DNA from: Ziziphus jujuba
Lineage: Eukaryota > Streptophyta > Magnoliopsida > Rosales > Rhamnaceae
Direction of reading: 5' to 3'
Length of the DNA stretch: 64,000 nucleotides
Assembly (NCBI RefSeq): GCF_031755915.1
Contig: NC_083379.1
Coordinates: 15,733,501-15,797,500, forward strand
Shown: piece by piece, positions 25,928 through 36,984 of the stretch
Position numbering within the stretch: the stretch's first letter is position 1
How the letters are laid out: each line of letters starts with the position of its first letter
The notes under the pieces: generated by a model
What the model was told of the DNA's origin: nothing
The model's input: only the letters and a program-made list of their open reading frames with translations
Databases searched by the model: none
Program-made: the position numbers and the translations under genes

Positions 25928-27660
25928 ATTCAGAAATTTGCTTGTGTTGTTGGGGATTTGCATATATAGAATGTAATATTATATAGTTTTTTGTAATTTG
26001 AAAGTCAGTGTAGCAGTTAGAATATGGTGCTACAAGAGAGATTTTGGGGAAACATTTGTAGCTCGGAAAGTGTATCAAACTCATTTTTCTCTTTACTCAC
26101 AAGTTTACTTTTCTTACTATATTTCAGGAAGTGTGTTGGCACTCTTGCTTTGCAATTTACTATTTTCTACTCATTTTTGTGGCTCTCCACATCTAATTCT
26201 TTCCCCTACTCCTTGTGTATTGGCTTTGGCTTCTGTTGCTTTCCATGTTGATTCGTTATGGACACGGAAAAAGAAAAGCATGTAGAGAAGCAACCGTTGT
26301 AATTTTGAAAGACATTTACTAGGCTGAAAAGAAAGATGTGGGGGTTCGAAGACTAAGAGCAGAGGTCCAACACTTTGAAAATCAATGTCAATAACTAGGA
26401 GCACCTAGTTTTCTACATCTGATACGAATATGCGATACCATTTTTTGATTTGAAGTGCAAAGAGGGATGGTTTAGTATGAGAGCTCTTATGTCCTAGGAC
26501 CATAATGAAACCGATATATAATTAGCACACAAGATTTGGGCTTTGGAAATTCATCATCAATTCTGGTTGAATTGTGAAAGGAACATGCTAATCAATAATA
26601 ACAAAGCAAATTAATATAGTTGTAACAAACATTTTAAGTATGCGTTAGACTGCTGGCGTTTTTTTTTTTTTCATCCCTGAAGTAAACAAGCTAGCTGAAA
26701 GTCACCTCCACTCCCATTTCCTCCCACACCATCCTATGAAGATTCTAACCATCTCTTCACCATATCCTGAAAATTGCATGCAGTTCTAATGTCAACTGAT
26801 ATATAGAAATACAACCAAGGATTCCTCATCCAACACTGAAAGAGCAAAAACATATGACCCGCACTTGCAACAGAGTAGCAAAGAAATAACACATACATGG
26901 ACAGTCTTGGTTAAAAGTCATCCAAAACTGCAGTTACAAAATTATTAATTTATTATTTGTGTTGCTACAAATGTGTATATTAACCGGATTGGATGGAGAG
27001 ATGTGGGGAATATATCTTGTTCGCTGTTTCAAATTTTTTAGCCCGGGATTGAAGAAACCACATTTAGCCAAAACAGAAGCAGCAGCATATGGCTTTGTCC
27101 TTTACTTAGCAAAGAGATTTGCTGAGCCAAATTAGACATATATACACTAGTGGATTCTGTGGGAATTATTGATCCACAATTGCAAGTTTTTATTGGTTGG
27201 CCTAACAGGCTTTGTTCACATGTGAAGGATGCCACAAATCCACCCTAATATTGGTCAAAGATGCTTTTATTATATTATCCTCTTCCAAACAAGTAATAAA
27301 TGTGGTTAATTTTAGCATTAGGTGCAAATTGATAGATTAGTTAATCTTTGTCAAATTCATGGTTAGGCAAGGTAATATGTTTATATCCAAGTTGATGGGC
27401 CTAATTAAGGATAAGATGCATCTTCAGCTTCCTGGATAAGGAGAGAAGTTGCTGTATGATTAGGATATCAATTAGAAAAGATACCAACGACAAAGTATGA
27501 AGGGGGGGAAAAAAAAAAAATTTGCCAAAAATAAGTTTGCTTCACTAAAGGGAAACCAGTGAGTTGGCAATTCCTTTAAAAAGGTTTAAAAATGCGGTAA
27601 AAGACAGCCCAACCAATGTTCTTTTCTTTATTCAGTTTTAAAGGTCTTTGAACGCATACC
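25928..27660. other. 3' UTR and intergenic DNA
   Basis: No gene recognised. The first 300 bp are the probable 3' UTR of the ankyrin gene, with AT-rich polyadenylation-like sequence at about 25965-26000. The remainder is ordinary mixed-composition DNA with short chance frames. Confidence 0.5.
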
Positions 27661-28157
27661 GTTTTGCATCTACACCTTCAAGGTACACCTTAATCATCAA
27701 CAGGTGCTCTCTCTCTCTCTCTCTCTCTCTCCCTCTCTCTCTCTTTCTATGAATTTCTTATTTCAGGGTTGAAATTTATCTTTCAAGAAGCTACATGTAA
27801 ATCCTGCTGTATGTTAGTTTGGATATATATCTATTTTATTTTATCTGTTTCAAGTGAAAAGATGATTTGGTGTATGATTTAATTTAAAAACCTTTCAATA
27901 AACTCATTTGATTTCTATATTTAGGACTAGATCCAGTTCTTCTTACGTATCATACAAACCCTGAATGCATGCTTTCTGAATATCATTGATGAGTTGCATA
28001 TATAATAAAGTTATTGCTTCCATTCTTCCATTTCAAGCTCTGTTTCCTAAACTGGTAAGGTTGTGCATTAAAAACATTTTTTTTCTCATTTTAAGATAGC
28101 ATTGTATACTTCTATGGAAATAGGTGATTTGGATTCACCGCTGAGAATCTTGGCTGG
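27661..28157 (+). promoter_or_regulatory. Probable leader of the small-protein gene, with CT microsatellite and leader intron
   Basis: A (CT)n-rich tract at 27707-27748 follows CAACAG|GTGCTCTC (about 27698-27706), a possible donor. Acceptor-like sites are CATTTTAAG at about 28097 and GGAAATAG at about 28123. A CT-rich start of an intron in the 5' UTR would explain the 450 bp gap before the ATG at 28158. Confidence 0.35.
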
Positions 28158-28394
28158 ATGGCAACTGATGGACCGAGCTGGGCCGACCAGTGGGGTGCCG
28201 GAGGAATTGGTGCCATGGAAGAAGATGACAACACAAATGATACCAAAAAAGACAGCAACAACAACAAGAAGGCAGGCGGATTAAACAAAGCCAAAGCAGC
28301 TGCTATGGCAAGCGCACAGAAGATCAAGACTGGTACGTCCAGTGGCTTCAAATGGATCAAGAATCAATGCCAAAAACGAAGCTCCTCCAAGTGA
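28158..28394 (+). CDS. Small plant-specific protein, 78 residues, function unknown
   Basis: Single coding exon MATDGPSWADQWGAG to KRSSSK-stop. The N-terminus is tryptophan- and glycine-rich and acidic (SWADQWGAGGIGAMEEDD). The middle is polar (NDTKKDSNNNKK). It is followed by a basic, alanine-rich helix (KAKAAAMASAQKIKTGTSSGFKWIKNQCQK). No signal peptide or membrane segment is seen. The SGFKWIKNQ end and the position next to the ankyrin gene recall the small Arabidopsis proteins At1g62045/At1g11785; that assignment is from memory. It is likely a real gene, because codon use and composition differ from the neighbouring spacer. No function can be given. Confidence 0.75.
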   Translation: MATDGPSWADQWGAGGIGAMEEDDNTNDTKKDSNNNKKAGGLNKAKAAAMASAQKIKTGTSSGFKWIKNQCQKRSSSK

Positions 28395-29108
28395 AAAAAA
28401 CACAAGATTTTCTCAATTTCTGAATGTAACCAAACAACTGCTGCTTTTCAAGATTTTGATCGAAACCCAACTCTCTGTTTGGAAGCTACACTGGTATTTT
28501 TAAGGATTTTATGCTCAATTTTCATTCCACCCAACATTGCTTCTTTTTATTTTTTTAATTTTCCATCCATCTCCCTGTTCATCCCTCTTCCTGGTCTTGC
28601 CTTTGAAACAACTAAAATTGGTAAAAATCGATATTGTACCAGCTTAACTAATCACCAAATATGCAATCAGGAATTGGCTACTAACCTTATAATAACAGGA
28701 CAGCAGAGACAAAGTGATCTTGAATATTTTTAAAAACTTCATTTGAAATGGTACTGACATTTTTTTGGATGTTTTTTTTTTTTCAAACCTAAGTGCCAAC
28801 TGACATGGATGATGTTGTTTATCACACAGGATATCTATATCATGGCAGTACTTAATCGAAAATCTTATACATTTAACATATATAGACCAATTAACAATCA
28901 ACCAAAAAATATCGAAAGAAACCGTGAATAACTGACTAATTAATTCTAAACATTCACAAACTAAATCAAGATGTCGAACCAAAAATATTTCCAGCACCAT
29001 CTACCCCCAATAATACTAAAATGATAGTGAAGGAGAGGATTAACTAAAATGAACATTGCTGTCAGAATATACAATTTCCAAGCTCTGTCTACGCAAAAAT
29101 TTCCTCTC
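28395..29108. other. Convergent 3' ends of the small-protein gene and ATG8
   Basis: About 700 bp between two stop codons facing each other. It is AT-rich with poly-T at about 28772-28783 and open frames on both strands without recognisable content. Presumably the two 3' UTRs plus a short spacer. Confidence 0.5.
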
Positions 29109-32100
29109 CTAGAAGGATCCGAAGGTGTTCTCTCCACTGTAAGTCATGTAAAGAAATCCATCTTCATCCTTATTTTCTTCATGAACGATTTTCATCAAGG
29201 AAGCTGTAGGCAATGGAAGATTAAGTTACACACAACTTAATAATAAAAAGGGTTATTTGCACTATTAGTTCATGAAATATGTTTAAATTTGCACTCTTGC
29301 TTTTTCGGCATTTTGATCCCTAAACTTTAGTTTTGGTTACACTTTGGTCCTTAAAACTATTTTTAGTCTTTTTTTTTCCTTTTTAAACTAATTTGAGGTG
29401 TCCAATGCACTTCATGCAACACGAAGAGGTCTTTCAAGATTGTCTAATTAGCTATAAATACTTTCAGGGACCATAATGTAACAAAAACTGAAGTTTAGGG
29501 ATCAAGATGCCAAAAATAAAATAAAATAAAATGGTTTGGACCAAAAAGCAAATGTGAGCATAGTTCAGGGACTAATCGTACCAATAACCCTACCCTAATA
29601 AAAAACATTGATATACAAAATATAGATGGCAATTTACCATTGGAAGGTAGAGTATTATTGACAAAGATAAAAATAGCCTTCTCTGGACCAACATTGATTC
29701 CATTCCGAATAATATGTACAAACTGCCCAACAGTAATATCAGCACTGACAAGGTATCTGCAAACAAAAAAATAAAAAAATTATTACAATTATGTTTGAAT
29801 CCCTTGACAAGATTTTTCTACTTGGAGGAGGATCTCATTAAGCCGGTTGAACATAAGAATACAAAAGAACATGAAGTTTAACGACATAAAAATAATAAGA
29901 ATTTGGATACTCAAAAGGCAAAAAGGTATAAACGTCTTTGTAGGAGAATTTGGTCATAACGCAACCACTTTAAAGAAAAATAAAAGCTAGGATAGACCTC
30001 ATCATCATCGAACAACTTCATTTTAGTTCATTTTAAGACCTTGCATTGCATCAATACTTCCAAATAAACAAAATGTTCACATCCTTAAAAACCAATAATC
30101 CCCCATAAAATGAGTAATACCTCCATATCAATATGATAACTTAAGATCAGCATCAATGCTGAAAAACAACCTCACCACCACAAAGTCTCAAACTTCACCT
30201 CGTAGGTCAGCAAAGGCATATCTGATCTAGGATTTTGTAAAGGTATTTGATGAGTGATTGGCTCATTAGTATTCGAAAGAGTAGAAATTCAGCTTAAGTT
30301 TTATTTGCTTTATTTGGGATGGTACAGGAGTTGTTTAGGAGCTAAATGAAAGAAATTAGCTAATTTCTTGTGTTTTTGAGACTATATCAAGGTGCATGGA
30401 ATTAGGGTTTATAAAGTAGGTTTTTAATGCAGCTTTAAACAATCTTAAATCTGGTTGAAATTGAAAGAAACGGAAAAAAACTTATTTTGCAAGATTTTAG
30501 AAGATAGAAGGATCATTCCAAGGAATCACAGTACCCCAAGATCATAGTCTCTTAAAATAATAAGTATTCCAAACTTGTTCTCCATTGATTTGAAAGAATA
30601 GATCCTATATAAAACCTAGTACTCCTAGTCCTACTGATATCTATTAAAGAACAGAAAACACAACACCAACGAACCTAAATTTATATACAGCTCACAGCCT
30701 GCAAATCCCCAAAACCACCAACATAAATATCCCAAATAAGCTTCGCAATACCTGGGACATTCCAAATCCAGCGTGGGCCAAACCAACCTTAGTATTCCTT
30801 TCATAGGTCCTTACCAGGGAATTCCATCATCTTGGTTTCCACACAAAATGGCAATCCATCAATCACCTCACAACCAGCTCACCATCTTCATCACCAATCA
30901 TCACTATGACAAAACGCTGCATGGTGGTAGTTTGGTTAAGCTAAGACCACAAAACACCTAGTTCCAAACAATTATATTCACATCTCAATAAAAGAGTTCA
31001 TTGATCACAACATTACAATAAGGAATTTCTAGGACATATATTTTCCACCTTGAATCCAGATATGGAATCACAAGTAAGAAAGAGGTTTTGCAAAGACTGG
31101 ACACTAAAACATGTGATGAAAGAGGTAAAAATCAAAACAGAAATACAAGAAAAAGTGTTTAAAAAGAGTCATATTGAGATGTAGTTAGTTGGATTAAATA
31201 AAATAAATGACATATACATATAAGTGATTTACATATACATTCAACCAAGACACTGTGGGAAATTTAACTATGTATTTTGCTGATTGAGATAGATGATATT
31301 AATAACTAGAGATGAAATTTCAAATCAAAAGCATTTGAAAAGATAAAAAAGAAGCATTGCAGCTAGTAGTTATTGAGATGAAATTTATTGTAACAGAATT
31401 GTAGATGCAACTAACTTCTTCTGGACAATGTCAGCAATGCCACTTCTTTCATCCTTCTCCAAGACTACCTGTATGGCATACTCGAATTAGGATCTAAACC
31501 AATCTAGCACACGTCTAAGAAACTAACAAATTTAACTAAGAGCAAAATCTTACAGGTACTTTATCTGGAAATTTTTCTGTAATGCGAGCAGCTTCTTGCT
31601 TCCTCTTTTCTAAAATGTATGACGCTAAAAAATATTAGAAAAAAACATAGACAAGAAATATGAAAGTTGGAAAAAAGAGTAGACAAATAAAAGATAACAA
31701 CAATGGCTTCATGTGCATCCAGATGAAATTGCATTATACATGTATAATTGGGTAGAGAGCAAGATAGATTGATAAAAAATTTGGTCCCCTCCTCAAAACC
31801 AACGAATCAATTTTATACCAAGTAAAACAGGTCACATGATTTTGTGCTCGGGTGGCATAATATTGTGCCAACTTCAAGTTAAACTCAGAAAACAAGTGTA
31901 AACGTGACAAACACCACTAAAGGTTTCTGTCTCACTAGTGTCAGGAACTCAGATACAGTCTTGGCCAGACCAAAAAAAAAAAAAGTGTTGGGAACAGACT
32001 TAGAGACCCATCTACATTGTTCCTAATGGAGTCCGAAAAAGCATATATTTCAAATAAATAAAAAATTCAATGCATTTCCGGGATCAAAATCCCAGTCACT

Positions 32101-32403
32101 TCATATTATTGCAATCTTTGGCAAAAATTAAAAAGAAAGAAGTTTGGTTTACTAGTTCATCCTAATGTCGACACATACCAACAGAAAAGCCAATACAACT
32201 AATGCCAACTTTTTCGTAACCCAACTAAATTGAATAGAAATCGAATAAATTTAAAAAACCTATAGCCATGGAGAAATCGAATAAAAATTCAATCTTTATG
32301 AATAAAAATTATAAAAAAATAAAAAAAATAAAAAAAATAACAGAAAAAGAAAAAAGAACAAACCCAGAGGATGTTGGAGCTTGAATGAGCTTTTTCTAGC
32401 CAT
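29109..32403 (-). CDS. ATG8: Autophagy-related ubiquitin-like protein ATG8, divergent
   Basis: ATG8 is conjugated to phosphatidylethanolamine on autophagosome membranes and binds cargo receptors. Five minus-strand exons, 32403-32364, 31609-31554, 31468-31416, 29756-29638 and 29203-29109, give 120 residues with all phases matching. Conserved blocks: [10 protein letters not shown] at the N-terminus, [24 protein letters not shown] (Y51 and L52 of the AIM-docking surface), [20 protein letters not shown], and [19 protein letters not shown]. The acceptor glycine is G118, followed by SF, which ATG4 would remove. Unusual features are the stretch [11 protein letters not shown] where most plant ATG8s read [25 protein letters not shown] in place of LPPTAALMSAIY, and [12 protein letters not shown] in place of ERSDIPDIDKKK. 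The position beside the ankyrin and small-protein genes matches Arabidopsis ATG8c (At1g62040), from memory. It is intact; it could be a fast-evolving or specialised copy. Confidence 0.93.
29241..29604. mobile_element. MITE with 9-bp target duplication in ATG8 intron 4
   Basis: TAATAAAAA occurs at 29241-29249 and again at 29596-29604. Between them the left end GGGTTATTTGCACTATTAGT..ATGAAATATG and the reverse complement of the right end GGGTTATTGGTACGATTAGTCCCTGAACTATG are inverted. The inverted similarity continues inwards through GGCATTTTGATCCCTAAACTTTAG versus GGCATCTTGATCCCTAAACTT. No coding capacity. A 9-bp duplication suggests a Mutator-type non-autonomous element; the superfamily is inferred. 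The TA-rich target makes the duplication length slightly uncertain. Confidence 0.8.
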
Positions 32404-32660
32404 GGAGAAACTTACGCTACGATCGCTCTCTGCACCGAAAGCATCACAACTTTGCAAAATCATCTCTTATTGAAAAAAAAAAAAAAAGCCCAAAGAACCA
32501 CAATCTTTACGAAAAAGTAAACAAAGATAACATACCAAATACGAAGGGTATCGATTGGAGGGTATTGAGGAGGAAATTAGTTGATGGAATAAGGGAATGT
32601 AGACGAACGAGAACGTCAGAACTACAAGCCCAAAAGAAATGAGTAATGGGTTTGCTCTAT
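32404..32660 (-). promoter_or_regulatory. 5' leader of ATG8 with probable leader intron
   Basis: Reading the minus strand, an exon-like stretch ending near 32536 (TACCCTTCGTATTTG|GTATGTTATC) and an acceptor TTCGGTGCAG at about 32430 frame a short intron with a poly-T tract. About 25 bases of leader then precede the ATG. Inferred from splice-site appearance. Confidence 0.5.
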
Positions 32661-32765
32661 AAGAATCAGGCCGTACACATATAAGTTATCTCCAGGTAAA
32701 TGTTTATTTACCAAAAAAAAAAAATCACTAGGTAAATATTCCCCAAAAAAAATTATAAAAAAAAA

Positions 32766-32767
<2 letters not shown>

Positions 32768-32806
<39 letters not shown>
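32768..32806. repeat. (TA)n microsatellite
   Basis: A long TA dinucleotide run beside poly-A, about 35 bp left of a hAT-like terminus. Confidence 0.9.
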
Positions 32807-32807
<1 letters not shown>

Positions 32808-32838
32808 TAGAGAAAACTTGCTTTCCGACTCCAACATG

Positions 32839-33020
32839 CAGTGGTGGGCAAATAACCATAAAATCGAACCAAATCATTTAAACCGATCAAACTAACTGTT
32901 ATGTTTTGGATTGATTGAGTTTGGTTGGTTGATTCGGTTCCTTTACCTTGAAGAATATGACAGTTTGATTTGGTTTTCAATTTAAATTTTACAATATAGC
33001 CAAACTGTCTAAATCGAACC
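32839..33020 (+). mobile_element. hAT-like terminus with subterminal CGAACC/GGTTCG motifs
   Basis: Begins CAGTGGTGGGCAAATAACC, a typical hAT terminal repeat form. It continues with repeated subterminal motifs on both strands (ATCGAACCAAAT, AACCGATCAAAC, GATTCGGTTCC, ATCGAACCG), the usual transposase-binding landscape of hAT ends. No matching opposite terminus was found within the window by eye, so this may be one end of a broken element. Confidence 0.55.
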
Positions 33021-33059
33021 GTATATAATTTATATAATATATAAAAAAAAAAAATCATT

Positions 33060-33480
33060 TACACCACGTATTAGCATATTTTTTTTCAAAATTCTTTTCA
33101 AAAATATTTTTTTAAAATTTTATTTATTTATATTATTATTATTAAGTATTTTATTTTTTATGGATATAAACAAATATATATACAAAATTAAAATTTGATA
33201 TAATTTAATTATATATGGTAATAATTTTAAAAAAAAATTATATTATTTATTATTTATTATTCATAATCTTATTTTTTATAGATATAACCAAATAAATATA
33301 TATATATATAATAATTTTAAAATAAATAAAATATTTGATTTGATACTATTTATCAAATATATATTTATGGGTTTGTGTCACCATATATTTTAAATATATT
33401 TTACCAAATATTAGTAGAAAGAAGGCCCATGCATACATATTCCTTTGCATTATTTACCAAATATTAGTAGAAAGAAGGCC
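33060..33480 (+). repeat. AT-rich dispersed repeat, copy 1
   Basis: Starts CACCACGTATTAGCA and includes TTTTATGGATATAAACAAATATATAT, AAAATATTTGATTTGATA, TTTATGGGTTTGTGTCACCATA and AAATATTAGTAGAAAGAAGG. The same ordered landmarks recur at 35140-35560 and 35880-36280. Non-coding. Confidence 0.75.
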
Positions 33481-33770
33481 CGTACATATTTACCAAATAT
33501 TATTTACCAACTATTGAACAATATAATTAGAGATTTAGACAATATTCCTTTGCATATATTATTGTTTAATATTTTATCTATATTTTATTTACCAAATAAG
33601 TTATACATATTTGAGTATAAATTAGTAAGTGATACTTTTTGGTATTTTATAATTTCAGTATTCAATATTTTGTTAGTTTTTATTGCTCTCATATTTCTGT
33701 TTTAGGATTTAAGTTTTTTCTTTTTTTTTGTTCTTTAATTTTAAATTTTAAATTTTATTTTTTATTTTTT

Positions 33771-34192
33771 ATGGATCCTAAGCATGATCATGTTAATCAT
33801 AAGCATATACGTAAACCATGCTATCGATTTTTGGAAGAAATTGATGATTCTAAATCAAAATATGATGTAAAAACTATAAAAAAAAAATAAATAAATAAGA
33901 TACTTCTGAAGAAGAATCCTTGCTTATTGATTCACATTTATCTATCAATTTTTTCAAGATTATGGATAAGAAAAAGAAAAAAATAAAAAGACACAGGAGA
34001 TTATTTAGACTGAGGGCATGCAAGAAAAAGCAAAACGATTGTTCTAGCAATCAAGTGGTGCCGGAATTTCCTGATTTTGACACAACTTCATTAAACAAAA
34101 AACAACTTAAGAAGATTAAGCGTCTATCCTATATATTATATTTTTTTTCCTTTCTTATTATGCTTTTTCCTATTGGGATCAAAATAATATAA
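33771..34192 (+). other. Unrecognised lysine-rich open frames, possibly one broken gene
   Basis: An ATG frame at 33771 encodes MDPKHDHVNHKHIRKPCYRFLEEIDD..KTIKKK and stops at 33890 after a poly-A tract. A second frame shifted by one register runs from about 33899 (DTSEEESLLIDS) to 34192 through MDKKKKKIKRHRRLFRLRACKKKQ and FPDFDTTSLNKKQLKKIKRL. It ends in a hydrophobic helix (YILYFFSFLIMLFPIGI). Base composition is less AT-rich than the surroundings. I do not recognise a family. It could be a gene interrupted by a slip in poly-A, or chance coding potential in repeat DNA. Confidence 0.3.
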
Positions 34193-34974
34193 TGTTTTTA
34201 TTTTAGTTAGTATAAATTACAATATTTTTTTTTGTGGTTCGTTAATATAATTATTCTCTACATTAATATAATTTATAGCCTCACTAATGGAATTAATTTT
34301 TTAGCAATTATGAACTTATTTAATTTTCTGCATATATGGTAAATGACCTGGATTTTTCTTAGCAAAATAAAACAAAAATTATACTTTTGTAAAACCAATT
34401 ATACCAATTATAAATTAAAATAATACATAAGCTAATAAAATTAATCTTAGCTGTTGTAAAATCATTTGTACAGGTTCAAAACCAAAAAAAAACCAAAATC
34501 TATTTTTTTTTTTTTTTACATAAGTAAAAATAATACACGGAAGTGATTAGTATAATTTGAAATAATATATTATTTCACAAAGCAATTTTATCTTTTATTT
34601 CACAAAGAAATTTTATCTTTTATGGAATTTTATCTTCTATCTTTTGAATCATAATCTTATTATTTCACAAATATAATTACTTTATGGCCTAAAAAAAAAC
34701 TTAGTACAATATATATGGCTGAATTCTAACTGTTATATAATATTATATTGGCCATAAATATTATATGGCCATAGTAGTAAGATTTATATGGCCTAATATA
34801 AAAACAATATTTTATCACATATTATATTTTTTTATTTATATAGTCAAAGATATTTATATATTTGATTTTACTTATAATATAAAATCCTTTTTTTTTACAT
34901 AAGTAAAAATAATAATAATAATAATAATTTCTTTCTTCTTTTTATTTTTGTTCTCTATTAGAATATAAAATTTT

Positions 34975-35560
34975 CTAAAAACATAAAAAATAAAAATAAA
35001 AACAAGATCAAGGAAATTAACTACTAATAACAAAAGTGTTAACCTATTTAATTAACCCTAAAACTATTTAATTTAATTATTTTACTTAAGAATAAATATC
35101 AATTTACTAACGAAATAATATCTTTCCATGATTAACAATCGTATGCATCACGTATCAGCACATCATTCTTCCAAATTCCCTCCAAAAACATATTTTTTTA
35201 ATTTTATTTATTTATTCTTATTTATTATTTATTTCTTATTATTCATTATCTTATCTTTTATGGATACAACTAAATATATATAAAATTAAATTTTGATAAA
35301 ATTTAATTATATATGATGATAATTTTCAAATATTTTTATTTTATTTATTATTATTTATTATTTATCATTTATTATTTTATGTTTTTATGGATATAACCAA
35401 ACATATATATATATATATATATATATTTCAAAATGAATAAAATATTTGATTTGATATTATTTATCAAATATATATTTATGGGTTTGTGTCACCGTAATTA
35501 AAGATAGCTTGTGCATGTATGGTATGATTATTTACCAAATATTAGTAGAAAGAAGTGAAA
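34975..35560 (+). repeat. Tandem unit A of a roughly 740-bp repeat (dispersed repeat copy 2)
   Basis: Begins TTTCTAAAAACATAAAAAAT, followed by GGAAATTAACTACTAATAA, ACCTATTTAATTAACCCTAAAACTATTTAA, the CCATGATTAACAATCGTATGCATCACG landmark, and then the 33060-type repeat. Unit B follows about 740 bp later in the same orientation. Confidence 0.75.
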
Positions 35561-35704
35561 AATGACTAATATTAAATGTGCTATTATTTAATATTCATAT
35601 ATTATTTACCAATTATTAGTAGAAATATTCCTTTGATTTATTTACCAAATATTATGTATATATTCCTTTGCATTATTTACCAAATATCATTTACCATAAA
35701 TTTA

Positions 35705-36280
35705 GAATAGAAAATTTTCTAAAAATATATAAAAAAAAAAAAAACAAAATAAAGGAAATTAACTACTAATAAGGAAAGTATTGACCTATTTAATTAACCC
35801 TAAAACTATTTAAATTTCAATTATTTTACTTAAGGATAAATATCAATTTACCAACGAAATAATATTTTCCATGATTAAGAATCGTATGCACCACGTGTCA
35901 ACACACCATTCTTCCAAATTCCTTTCAAAAACATATTTTTTATTTTATTTCATTTATTTTTATTATTATTTATTAATTATTAATTATTATTCATTATCAT
36001 ACCTTTCATGGACACAACTAAATATATATAAAACTAAATTTTGATATAATTTAATAACATATGATAATAATTTTAAAATATTTTTATTTTATTTATTATT
36101 ATTTATTATTTATCATTCATTATCTTATTTTTTATGAATATAACCAAATATATATATATATATATATAATATTTTTAAAATGAATAAAATATTTGATTTG
36201 ATATTATTTACCAAATATAAATTTATGGGTTTGTATCACCATAATTAAAGACAGCCCGTGCATGTACAGCATATATATAA
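35705..36280 (+). repeat. Tandem unit B of the roughly 740-bp repeat (dispersed repeat copy 3)
   Basis: Same order of landmarks as unit A: TTTTCTAAAAATATA, GGAAATTAACTACTAATAAGG, TTAACCCTAAAACTATTTAA, CCATGATTAAGAATCGTATGCACCACG, TTTATGGGTTTGTATCACC and GCCCGTGCATGTAC. Partial further copies of the TTAACCCTAAAACTATTTAA part lie at about 38780 and 39015. Confidence 0.75.
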
Positions 36281-36299
36281 TTAAAGATTTAGAGAATAT

Positions 36300-36660
36300 C
36301 AATTCTAATTATGGCATAATATATATTTTCATAAGGTCTACTAATTTATACTTTAACATCTAATATTTGAATTTAAATTTCATGATTGGAGAGTATTATA
36401 TATAGATATCAAATTTTTAGTCTTAACAACGTTTATAATATACATTGAAAAAAAAAAAGATCCAAATATATTTATCATCAACAAAATTTTTTTTTTTTTT
36501 GAAAGACTATGTCCAAACATATTGATTTTATCAACCACATCAATGCTAACAAAACACAGGGGACATTTAAAGTTTGTGCCCTAAGACTTTGGAATATCTC
36601 ATGTTTTGATGACAAATCAGAAATTAGTAGCATTGAAATGATGTTAATGGATGAACACGT
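36300..36660 (+). repeat. Dispersed repeat family R2, copy 1
   Basis: Contains GAGAGTATTATATATAGATATCAAA, ATCAACCACATCAATGCTAACAAAACACAGGGGACATT (partial match), GACTTTGGAATATCTCATG and TTTTGATGACAAATCAGAAATTAGTAG. Related sequence in the same orientation occurs at 39140-39400 and 58420-58740. Confidence 0.65.
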
Positions 36661-36984
36661 TTTTTTTTAATTTTTTTTTATTTAGATTACATGTTATTTA
36701 TATTATTATTATGTGTTTATATTATAAAATATAATATTATATATAGTATCGTGCATGTATATAATATACTATATAATATATATTATTATTATTATTATAA
36801 TTAAACTTATTATTATATATAATATATACAATATCGTGCATGTGTATATAATATACTATATAAAATTTAATATTATTATAATTGTACTTATTATTATTAT
36901 ATAGATTATACAATATAATATTATATATAACAATATAATAATATTATGTATCCATACTTTTGTTTAAGGTTTAAACATTTTAAC

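Noticed and set aside
33743..33770. Extending the 33771 frame upstream to the alternative start at 33639
   Set aside because: The upstream codons come from poly-T-rich repeat DNA and encode only a phenylalanine-rich run.
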